23,069 nucleotides of DNA from a virus: positions 1-23,069 of the IMG/VR virus record IMGVR_UViG_3300028392_000300, one strand, 5' to 3'. The notes beneath the pieces are model-generated. The model was given only the letters and a program-made list of their open reading frames with translations, was not told where the DNA came from and ran no database searches. This document shows positions 6,243 to 10,441 of this stretch, in pieces. The stretch's first letter is position 1, and each line of letters opens with the position of its first letter. A program made the translations under genes and the position numbers.

Positions 6243-6334
6243 TAGTAGCACTCCCCGCACATTGCATAGTAATATTCGCCGTCGTCGGTTACAAATTGAG
6301 TGGTATCTTCGCCACATGAAGAACATTTATTCAT
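6242..6334 (-). CDS. Tiny zinc-finger protein, 30 aa
   Basis: MNKCSSCGEDTTQF through to MCGECY: two CxxC pairs 19 residues apart, a compact zinc-ribbon pattern. The leader AACGAAAGGCCTCTC precedes ATG and promoter copy 8 lies just upstream. Its stop overlaps the Gp88-like start, and the two are probably expressed together. Confidence 0.7.
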   Translation of the reverse strand: MNKCSSCGEDTTQFVTDDGEYYYAMCGECY

Positions 6335-6362
6335 GAGAGGCCTTTCGTTGGTAGGTAGTAGA

Positions 6363-6385
6363 ATTATAACAGATGACACTGACAT
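6363..6385 (-). promoter_or_regulatory. ATGTCAG-type promoter (copy 8)
   Basis: ATGTCAG (6385-6379), 10 nt, TATAAT (6368-6363), driving the 30-aa and Gp88-like genes. A Crp-like palindrome is centred 51.5 bp upstream of the -10 edge. Confidence 0.78.
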
Positions 6386-6411
6386 TATCTGCAACACGCT
6401 TGCAAACTCAG

Positions 6412-6427
6412 GGTGATAATAATCACA
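6412..6427. promoter_or_regulatory. Crp/GlxR-like palindrome, one mismatch
   Basis: GGTGA-TAATAA-TCACA, one mismatch from the consensus. Confidence 0.45.
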
Positions 6428-6447
6428 CCCTTAACGACACGCCCGAC

Positions 6448-6463
6448 CCCGCACATTTGCGGG
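6448..6463. terminator. CCCGCA/TGCGGG hairpin
   Basis: A 6-bp GC-rich stem with a 4-nt loop and no U-tract. It lies between the 6577 operon end and promoter copy 8 and may stop leftward transcripts. It overlaps the CCCGC part of a TTGACA-N12-CCCGC element. Confidence 0.35.
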
Positions 6464-6481
6464 CAGCTGATCAATTGTCAA
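6459..6481 (-). promoter_or_regulatory. TTGACA-N12-CCCGC element
   Basis: TTGACA (6481-6476) then CCCGC (6463-6459) with exactly 12 nt between. Confidence 0.4.
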
Positions 6482-6534
6482 GTTTATTTTTATATTTTAT
6501 TTTGCGTGTGTATTTTTTTTTATTACGAACAGGC

Positions 6535-6556
6535 TGCGACGCATTGCTGCGTCGCA
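6535..6556 (-). terminator. Perfect 9-bp hairpin after the 64-aa gene
   Basis: TGCGACGCA and TGCGTCGCA separated by TTGC, 20 nt downstream of the stop at 6577. This is a strong stem without a downstream U-run on the minus strand, as is common for actinobacterial-type terminators. It ends the operon from promoter copy 10. Confidence 0.6.
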
Positions 6557-6576
6557 ATTCCTGAATTCGTTTTACT

Positions 6577-6771
6577 TTATCTCGAAGTGAATTTTGGAAC
6601 ATGATAACCACTCGCTTCATGAAATTTATTTACATTAAAATTAGGATTTTCATTTGCACACATCTCTGCAAAATCTAAAACCATTTTAGAAAATACAGCG
6701 GGGTGAGTTTTATTAGAATTATATTTTAGAATTTCTGCAATCTGCTCAAAGTGCTTGCGTGTCATTGTCAT
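6577..6771 (-). CDS. Conserved actinophage-type hypothetical protein (TRKHFEQIAEIL)
   Basis: 64 aa: MTMTRKHFEQIAEILKYN, then HPAVFSKMVLDFAEMCANEN and a C-terminus of GYHVPKFTSR. This short helical protein resembles a family common in phages of Actinobacteria, from memory. Its ATG overlaps the TGA of the 69-aa gene (ATGA). A second ATG two codons later is an alternative start. It is the last gene of its operon before a strong hairpin. Confidence 0.82.
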   Translation of the reverse strand: MTMTRKHFEQIAEILKYNSNKTHPAVFSKMVLDFAEMCANENPNFNVNKFHEASGYHVPKFTSR

Positions 6772-6977
6772 TTTACAGTTACGACCTTTCTTTCCTCACG
6801 ATAGAAAATTTTTGTGTAGCATTTTAATGCTGGTGTATAAATATTTACAGTTGAGAATTTATCAGCAAATCCCCAATCAACGAACGCAAAAAAATCTTTC
6901 CACGCATCAAATTCGTTTGCGTAGTCTTGTTGCCAATGCGGAGCATTTTCGTCATACGCTAAAGTTATTTTATACAT
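6768..6977 (-). CDS. Conserved actinophage-type hypothetical protein (YKITLAYDEN)
   Basis: 69 aa: MYKITLAYDENAPHWQQDY, with FVDWGFADKFSTVNIYTP at about 32-49 and CYTKIFYREER near 53-63. I recognise this pattern from hypothetical proteins of Streptomyces-type phages; it is one of the stronger clues to an actinobacterial host. Function is unknown. Coupled to its neighbour by TAATG and to the next gene by ATGA. Confidence 0.85.
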   Translation of the reverse strand: MYKITLAYDENAPHWQQDYANEFDAWKDFFAFVDWGFADKFSTVNIYTPALKCYTKIFYREERKVVTVK

Positions 6978-7144
6978 TATTCAGTTTCCCAATCTAGAGT
7001 CAATTCATCATTTACATCAGCGACACAATCGCAAGGCTGGACATCAAAATCATTTTCGTTACCAAAGAAAATAAATCCTGCGCCACCGCATTCATCACAA
7101 GCAACCGAAATCACATCTGACAATTCATCTAAAATATTTCCCAT
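6977..7144 (-). CDS. Small acidic zinc-ribbon protein, 55 aa
   Basis: MGNILDELSDVISV then CDECGGAGFIFFG (residues 16-28) and a CDC pair at about 38-40, a DnaJ-type CxxCGGxG half-motif plus a second Cys pair. The rest is Asp/Glu-rich. The ribosome-binding site is AGGAG before ATG, with a 2-nt gap to the upstream gene. The stop overlaps the next ATG. It probably binds zinc; its partner is unknown. Confidence 0.75.
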   Translation of the reverse strand: MGNILDELSDVISVACDECGGAGFIFFGNENDFDVQPCDCVADVNDELTLDWETE

Positions 7145-7146
7145 TT

Positions 7147-7377
7147 TTATTCTCCTGTCGAAACTACTACTGTGGCATAGAAATCAGGCTTTGGAAAACC
7201 TGTGCCGTTCCATTGTGGTCGGACTTTTACAGAATACGCTTGTGCGTTATCATACCAAACATCATCACGCTTTTCTGCGTATTGAATAATTCCGTCTTTA
7301 CCTTTGCGAGCATAAGAACTAGAACGATAATAAGAACCCTCTAAAAGAGTTTCAATAGAATAAACATTTGCTGACAT
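7147..7377 (-). CDS. Hypothetical 76-aa protein
   Basis: MSANVYSIETLLEGSYYRSS, continuing SYARKGKDGIIQYAEKRDD, and ending DFYATVVVSTGE. A basic, Tyr-rich protein, no family recognised. ATG overlaps the upstream stop (TAATG). A ribosome-binding site (AACGAAAGAAGG) lies inside the end of the upstream gene, below promoter copy 9. Confidence 0.78.
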   Translation of the reverse strand: MSANVYSIETLLEGSYYRSSSYARKGKDGIIQYAEKRDDVWYDNAQAYSVKVRPQWNGTGFPKPDFYATVVVSTGE

Positions 7378-7535
7378 TAGTTGCCTTCTTTCGTTGTTGT
7401 TGTTGTAATTGTATCAGGTAGCACTGACATTTGGGCTGCTTGAATAGCATAAGACTTGCTAAGTGCCTCCATAGCAATTGCTAAGTTAGATAGGCGGGTG
7501 GCTTCAACATGAGCCTTGAATTCATCTAGATTCAT
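7377..7535 (-). CDS. Hypothetical 52-aa protein whose 3' end encodes the next promoter
   Basis: Chosen start: MNLDEFKAHVEATRLS, with leader AACGAAAGGAAGTCAA and a TATAAT 25 nt upstream. The longer frame to 7610 crosses that promoter and is rejected. It is a short helical protein ending MSVLPDTITTTTTKEGN. The Thr run and the MSV phrase are the translation of promoter copy 9 plus its CAACAACAACG leader, so the tail is shaped by regulatory DNA. Confidence 0.7.
   Translation of the reverse strand: MNLDEFKAHVEATRLSNLAIAMEALSKSYAIQAAQMSVLPDTITTTTTKEGN
7408..7430 (-). promoter_or_regulatory. ATGTCAG-type promoter (copy 9), inside the 52-aa gene
   Basis: ATGTCAG (7430-7424), 10 nt, TACAAT (7413-7408). 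It would drive the 76-aa gene and downstream genes to 6577. The box is in frame as Met-Ser-Val, as at copy 1. Confidence 0.65.
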
Positions 7536-7559
7536 TTGACTTCCTTTCGTTATACCGCA

Positions 7560-7582
7560 ATTATAGCGTAACCCACTGACAT
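7560..7582 (-). promoter_or_regulatory. ATGTCAG-type promoter (copy 10)
   Basis: ATGTCAG (7582-7576), 10 nt, TATAAT (7565-7560), driving the 52-aa gene. A perfect Crp-like palindrome is centred 73.5 bp upstream of the -10 edge. Confidence 0.8.
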
Positions 7583-7630
7583 TCATGACATTACTTGCCA
7601 GTAATTCCATACTTTGAGACGCTCAAACCG

Positions 7631-7646
7631 TGTGAGAAAAATCACA
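7631..7646. promoter_or_regulatory. Perfect Crp/GlxR-type palindrome
   Basis: TGTGA-GAAAAA-TCACA, extended outward by one pair (GTGTGA...TCACAC). Confidence 0.6.
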
Positions 7647-7679
7647 CGAATCTCGGGCGTGTCGCCCAAACTCAGGGAT

Positions 7680-7709
7680 TGTGGATAACCTCCCATAACC
7701 TGTGGATAA
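7680..7709 (-). promoter_or_regulatory. Two DnaA-box-like sites in tandem
   Basis: TGTGGATAA twice (7680-7688 and 7701-7709), i.e. TTATCCACA on minus, 21 bp apart or two helical turns. Confidence 0.5.
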
Positions 7710-7722
7710 CCCCCACATCTTT

Positions 7723-7745
7723 GCGGGCCAACTTGATTTTGTCAA
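7723..7745 (-). promoter_or_regulatory. TTGACA-N12-CCCGC element
   Basis: TTGACA (7745-7740), 12 nt, CCCGC (7727-7723). The TTGACA is half of a wider inverted repeat, ACTTGA-N5-TCAAGT. Confidence 0.4.
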
Positions 7746-7761
7746 GTCGACACGCCGTTAT

Positions 7762-7953
7762 TTACTCTTCTAATTCTGCTAGATAATCCTCATGCTCTAC
7801 TAAGCCAATAGCAAACGCTATAGGGTCGCAGCATTCTAGTATTTCGGCGGGGGTGAAAGTGGAGTAACCGATCTTTACTACAGGATAAACATCATTGAGT
7901 AAATCTATAAAGCTTTCTTTGATTTCTAAATCTAATTCAAATTGTGATTTCAT
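7762..7953 (-). CDS. Hypothetical 63-aa acidic protein
   Basis: MKSQFELDLEIKESFIDLLN, then DVYPVVKIGYSTFTPAEILE and CCDPIAFAIGLVEHEDYLAE. The pattern DVYP.V.I....T.AEILE..DPIAF resembles short phage hypothetical proteins. The ribosome-binding site is AAAGGAGA 7 nt before ATG; ATG overlaps the upstream TGA (ATGA). It is the last gene of the operon from promoter copy 11. Confidence 0.8.
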   Translation of the reverse strand: MKSQFELDLEIKESFIDLLNDVYPVVKIGYSTFTPAEILECCDPIAFAIGLVEHEDYLAELEE

Positions 7954-8051
7954 AGACCATTCTCCTTTATGTCTTTTATTACAGCGATTAGTAGAGGGAT
8001 AGTAACGCTAAGCATTACTAATTGTACTAGGCTAGTTAGTAATCTATTCAT
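7950..8051 (-). CDS. Tiny membrane protein, 33 aa
   Basis: MNRLLTSLVQLVMLSVTIP leads into a continuous hydrophobic stretch to about residue 25, ending IKDIKENGL. One predicted transmembrane helix. Start and stop both overlap neighbours by ATGA. Function unknown. Confidence 0.62.
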   Translation of the reverse strand: MNRLLTSLVQLVMLSVTIPLLIAVIKDIKENGL

Positions 8052-8194
8052 GAACCAATTACCTCGCTTACTAGCGCATACTGATTAGCATGCTCATAGC
8101 ATACGGTCTCAGTAGGTACGCCTAATAGGAATGCGTCGATTCCGCTAAACACTAAGTTGATAGAGTGGCAATCTGTTACTTTACATTCTCTCAT
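8048..8194 (-). CDS. Hypothetical 48-aa protein with CxxxxCH
   Basis: MRECKVTDCHSINLVFSGID, with VCYEHANQYALV near residues 31-42. The two Cys-containing segments (C4, C9/H10 and C32/H35) could form a zinc site, as in the 66-aa CDACGA protein at 594. Coupled by TAATG upstream and ATGA downstream. Confidence 0.65.
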   Translation of the reverse strand: MRECKVTDCHSINLVFSGIDAFLLGVPTETVCYEHANQYALVSEVIGS

Positions 8195-8340
8195 TACTTA
8201 TTCTTCTTTCTCTTGTATACGATAACAGCAAGGGCAATAGACCAGCCTACTACGAAGGTGCGCCATGGTAGATACACATCTCCCATGTATGAGGTCAAAT
8301 CCATACCCCAATTACTAAACTGTATGTTGATTAGTTGCAT
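8194..8340 (-). CDS. Small membrane protein, 48 aa
   Basis: MQLINIQFSNWGMDLTSYMG, a central TFVVGWSIALAVIVY transmembrane helix (about residues 29-43) and a basic end KRKKNK. The positive-inside rule suggests the C-terminus is cytoplasmic. TAATG overlaps at both ends. Function unknown. Confidence 0.65.
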   Translation of the reverse strand: MQLINIQFSNWGMDLTSYMGDVYLPWRTFVVGWSIALAVIVYKRKKNK

Positions 8341-8462
8341 TATAGCGCCCCCTCATTTAGTAATCCAATTTCAATCTGAAATAATTCATCAGGTGTTGCG
8401 TCTGCTAGGTCTACCCAGCCCGCACCCTCGTTATCCATACGGAATAATTGTACATAACCCAT
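8340..8462 (-). CDS. Hypothetical 40-aa acidic protein
   Basis: MGYVQLFRMDNEGAGWVDLA, then DATPDELFQIEIGLLNEGAL. Probably a beta-hairpin and helix. TAATG coupling at its 3' end; its ATG shares base 8462 with the upstream stop. No family recognised. Confidence 0.65.
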   Translation of the reverse strand: MGYVQLFRMDNEGAGWVDLADATPDELFQIEIGLLNEGAL

Positions 8463-8647
8463 TACGCTACCTCTGCCATCTCTGCTAGTAGTGCGTCTAC
8501 TTGCTCATCTGTTAGTTCTACATCTTCTAGTTCTTCATCTTCTACATCTACCTCTTCATCTAGGTATGCGTATGCGTCTGCTATGTCTGATTGAATAGAC
8601 TCGTATTTATTTATGCTATTAGTAGCGTATGAGTATGCGTATGACAT
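8462..8647 (-). CDS. Hypothetical 61-aa very acidic protein
   Basis: Chosen start: MSYAYSYATNSINKYESI, with leader AACGAAAGAAGAAAAA. The longer frame to 8716 would read across promoter copy 11. The C-terminal half is almost all Asp/Glu with LTDEQVDALLAEMAEV at the end. Such acidic small phage proteins can mimic DNA or bind host factors, but nothing here shows that. Confidence 0.75.
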   Translation of the reverse strand: MSYAYSYATNSINKYESIQSDIADAYAYLDEEVDVEDEELEDVELTDEQVDALLAEMAEVA

Positions 8648-8680
8648 TTTTTCTTCTTTCGTTAGTTTCTTATAGTTGGA

Positions 8681-8703
8681 ATTATAGCCGATAGGGCTGA
8701 CAT
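8681..8703 (-). promoter_or_regulatory. ATGTCAG-type promoter (copy 11)
   Basis: ATGTCAG (8703-8697), 10 nt, TATAAT (8686-8681), driving a six-gene chain from 8647 to 7762. A Crp-like palindrome is centred 53.5 bp upstream of the -10 edge. Confidence 0.8.
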
Positions 8704-8731
8704 TGTATAGCGACACGCCGTAGCGTAGTGG

Positions 8732-8747
8732 TGTGAGTTACCTCACT
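8732..8747. promoter_or_regulatory. Crp/GlxR-like palindrome, one mismatch
   Basis: TGTGA-GTTACC-TCACT, overlapping the stop codon of the 76-aa gene at 8743. Confidence 0.45.
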
Positions 8748-8973
8748 CCCAACTACGAGTGGTAGCGTACACCTCACGCTTGCGTGGTGTAGGTACATCG
8801 CTGATACTAGCCTCTAGGATAGTACCTCTCTGAGCGACTAGGTCTAGGTAAGCCCAAGCCTGCTCCTCTGTATTGAATAGTACGCCTAAGCAGGTACCGC
8901 TCTGCTTAGATAGTGGATAAGCAGGGTCAGTATTGTATTCTACTGAGTATGCTAGTTTGATTGAGTTACTCAT
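8743..8973 (-). CDS. Hypothetical 76-aa protein
   Basis: MSNSIKLAYSVEYNTDPAYP; the middle LGVLFNTEEQAWAYLDLVAQ reads like a small domain that packs a helix against strands, and the end KREVYATTRSWE is basic. No family recognised. The ribosome-binding site is AAGAAAGGAGTTACA. It is the first gene of the leftward arm as transcribed in this window; promoter copy 12 lies upstream. Confidence 0.78.
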   Translation of the reverse strand: MSNSIKLAYSVEYNTDPAYPLSKQSGTCLGVLFNTEEQAWAYLDLVAQRGTILEASISDVPTPRKREVYATTRSWE

Positions 8974-9019
8974 TGTAACTCCTTTCTTAGTAAGACTTTC
9001 TTACTTTCTTTATACTTTA

Positions 9020-9042
9020 AGCATAGCAGGGGGGACTGACAT
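9020..9042 (-). promoter_or_regulatory. ATGTCAG-type promoter (copy 12)
   Basis: ATGTCAG (9042-9036), 10 nt, TATGCT (9025-9020), with the weakest -10 of the set. A Crp-like palindrome is centred 72.5 bp upstream of the -10 edge. Confidence 0.7.
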
Positions 9043-9089
9043 TTAGACCCCTATTCTCGGGCGTGTCGAAATAAATCTTTGAATTATTG

Positions 9090-9105
9090 TGTGAGATACA
9101 CCACA
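9090..9105. promoter_or_regulatory. Crp/GlxR-like palindrome, one mismatch
   Basis: TGTGA-GATACA-CCACA, the same mismatch as the site at 12-27. GGCGTGTCG lies at 9060-9068 just beyond. Confidence 0.45.
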
Positions 9106-9231
9106 CCCACGCTCAGTATGGGCGGACTATTACAAATGACCATCCCTAAATTTAATGTGTATCATACAAATTAAAAATATATTAACATTTTACAAAATCT
9201 GAAAAGCTGGTTAACTAAAAAATAAAGAGAG

Positions 9232-9246
9232 TATAATGAGATTATG
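9232..9246 (+). promoter_or_regulatory. Leaderless promoter of the first oxygenase
   Basis: TATAAT (9232-9237), six bases, then the ATG of the oxygenase. No Shine-Dalgarno precedes the ATG, so transcription probably begins at or beside the start codon. There is no good -35. Confidence 0.65.
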
Positions 9247-9942
9247 TTTAAAGATTATAATCCTAACTATTTATGTGATGAAGTTTTTACAATTAAAAAC
9301 TTTCTTTCTAAAGACGAGTTGACAGAAATTTTTGTAGAATTAAATTCAGTTGACTGGGATAGTCTTGCTGAACCAACATATAGAAACTTTCAATCTCTTG
9401 CAAAATATAAATCCAGATTGGAAAAAATTTTAGAAGGTGAGAACCTTACAGCTAAAAATTTAAATTCTGTATTAAGGAAAAAGGGCGGGGAAGGCATGCG
9501 TCCACATATTGATATTATGAATTATATGAATAGATTTCTTGAAATTCAAGTAGATGAAAATTTTGATGGTTTTAAAGAAAAACATAGCATGGGAACATAT
9601 TCATTTATAATATATTTTAATGATAATTATACTGGTGGGGAAATATGTTATCCAGAATATGGAATAGAGTATAAACCAGAAGCTGGGGAAATGGTAATAC
9701 ATAGCTGTAAAGTTGTGCATGCTGTTAAAAAAGTTATAGACGGTTATAGATTTAATCTCTCAGACGTATTTGATGGATATATATATGTAGATGCTGAAAA
9801 ACTTAAAACTGTTAAAGAAATAGATCTCAGCAGACTAGATAAATCTGATCCATTATTTTATTATTCTTCACATCATGGCAAAACAGAAAATAAAAGATTT
9901 GCAAAATTTTTAGAAACATATGTAGAAAAAGGCGTATATTAA
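9244..9942 (+). CDS. Fe(II)/2-oxoglutarate-dependent oxygenase (prolyl-4-hydroxylase-like)
   Basis: 232 aa. The metal triad of the double-stranded beta-helix fold is visible: H88-I-D90 (RPHID) and H159 (VVHAVKK), with R169 (YRFNL) placed to bind 2-oxoglutarate. GGEICYPEYG (131-140) is the typical strand before the distal His. The N-terminal 80 residues form a helical cap with VFTIKNFLSKDEL, as in P4H-like phage proteins. The substrate is not readable; protein, nucleic acid or small molecule are all possible. Strongly AT-rich, with frequent ATA codons. Expressed from a leaderless promoter, the first gene right of the strand switch. Confidence 0.85.
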   Translation: MFKDYNPNYLCDEVFTIKNFLSKDELTEIFVELNSVDWDSLAEPTYRNFQSLAKYKSRLEKILEGENLTAKNLNSVLRKKGGEGMRPHIDIMNYMNRFLEIQVDENFDGFKEKHSMGTYSFIIYFNDNYTGGEICYPEYGIEYKPEAGEMVIHSCKVVHAVKKVIDGYRFNLSDVFDGYIYVDAEKLKTVKEIDLSRLDKSDPLFYYSSHHGKTENKRFAKFLETYVEKGVY

Positions 9943-10176
9943 ATAAAATCTCTTGACACAAGAAAATACTTAATGTTATAATTTTTCTAGGGGGGTCGGG
10001 GGGTCAGCAAATCAACAAATACAACAAATTATATATATTATATATATAAGACCTAAGACCTAAGATCAAGTGATACATAAAAATATATTTTACTATATGC
10101 AGATATTGTAGTCAACTAAAATATATAGTACAATAGAAATATGATAAAAACTTTTAATCGAATACGTTAGTCCCTA
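9943..10176. other. Non-coding gap with G-tracts and AT tract
   Basis: After the promoter at 9953 come two GGGGGGTC direct repeats (about 9990-10006), a run of alternating A/T (about 10028-10048) and AAGACCT repeated in tandem (about 10048-10062). A second promoter-like TTGTAG-N17-TACAAT (10106-10134) sits six bases before an ATG that opens only a 9-codon frame (10141-10170). No other gene is seen. Confidence 0.5.
9953..9982 (+). promoter_or_regulatory. Strong sigma-70-type promoter before the tRNA-Ile
   Basis: TTGACA (9953-9958), 18 nt, TATAAT (9977-9982). No convincing ORF starts in the next 150 nt, so the transcript would be a long leader or a non-coding RNA running into tRNA-Ile. Confidence 0.65.
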
Positions 10177-10251
10177 GGGGATATAGCTTAATTTGGTTAA
10201 AGCAATTGTCTTATATGCAATCGACTCTCGGTTCAAATCCGAGTATCCCTA
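10177..10251 (+). tRNA. tRNA-Ile (TAT), reads AUA
   Basis: Acceptor GGGGATA/TATCCCT (G1-T72), D arm GCTT/AAGC, anticodon stem ATTGT/GCAAT with loop CTTATAT (anticodon TAT), T arm CTCGG/CCGAG with loop TTCAAAT. It decodes AUA, a codon frequent in the AT-rich genes right of 9.2 kb and usually rare in actinobacterial hosts, so it probably serves phage translation. Confidence 0.9.
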
Positions 10252-10257
10252 CAATGC

Positions 10258-10272
10258 TATAATAATTATATG
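10258..10272 (+). promoter_or_regulatory. Leaderless promoter of the oxygenase operon
   Basis: TATAAT (10258-10263), six bases, ATG (10270). Same geometry as at 9232. Readthrough from the tRNA is also likely. Confidence 0.5.
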
Positions 10273-10359
10273 AACTGGGATTTCCTATGGGTAATTTTAT
10301 TTTTGGCGGGGATAGGAATAATTCTCTCAGCTCTTTGGGCAAGTTTGAAAGATTGGTAA
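10270..10359 (+). CDS. Tiny membrane protein, 29 aa
   Basis: MNWDFLWVILFLAGIGIIL, then SALWASLKDW: one transmembrane helix with aromatic ends. It begins six bases after TATAAT and has no Shine-Dalgarno. The next ORF starts 1 nt after its stop codon. Function unknown. Confidence 0.5.
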   Translation: MNWDFLWVILFLAGIGIILSALWASLKDW

Positions 10360-10360
10360 T

Positions 10361-10441
10361 ATGAAGAATCTTATTCTCAGAATATCATGGATAGCCATGT
10401 TAGCGTATATTGTTTACGCAGGTACTCATGGAGTTAAATAA
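10361..10441 (+). CDS. Tiny membrane protein, 26 aa
   Basis: MKNLILRISWIAMLAYIVYA then GTHGVK. It has a signal-like or transmembrane helix and a short tail. Its 3' end overlaps the start of the 100-aa gene by 14 nt. Function unknown; the two tiny membrane genes may work as a pair. Confidence 0.45.
   Translation: MKNLILRISWIAMLAYIVYAGTHGVK

Larger units (their letters stand above)
7656..7756. repeat. Intergenic regulatory cassette bounded by 9-bp inverted repeats (B)
   Basis: GGCGTGTCG (7656-7664) and CGACACGCC (7748-7756) enclose two DnaA-box-like TGTGGATAA (7680-7688, 7701-7709) and TTGACA-N12-CCCGC (7723-7745). The layout matches cassette A (5280-5398), but the Crp-like site lies just outside, at 7631. 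Confidence 0.55.

Noticed and set aside
6243-6326. N-terminal extension MFFMWRRYHS of the Gp88-like protein
   Set aside because: It is the out-of-frame shadow of the 30-aa zinc-finger gene; the basic Arg-run is unlike the family, and ATG 6242 has a strong ribosome-binding site.
7536-7610. Longer start (7610) for the 52-aa protein
   Set aside because: The extra codons cover promoter copy 10 and no ribosome-binding site precedes 7610.
8165-8488. 107-aa plus-strand frame
   Set aside because: It is antisense to three coupled small genes, has no ribosome-binding site and lies on the wrong strand for the module.
8648-8716. Longer start (8716) for the 61-aa acidic protein
   Set aside because: The extension reads through promoter copy 11; ATG 8647 has the AACGAAAG leader.
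12-9105. Iterated sites as a CRISPR array
   Set aside because: Repeats are short palindromes in different gaps, hundreds of bases apart, with no regular spacers.
10141-10170. Nine-codon leaderless frame as a gene
   Set aside because: Too short to support as a protein; the promoter may simply serve the tRNA.
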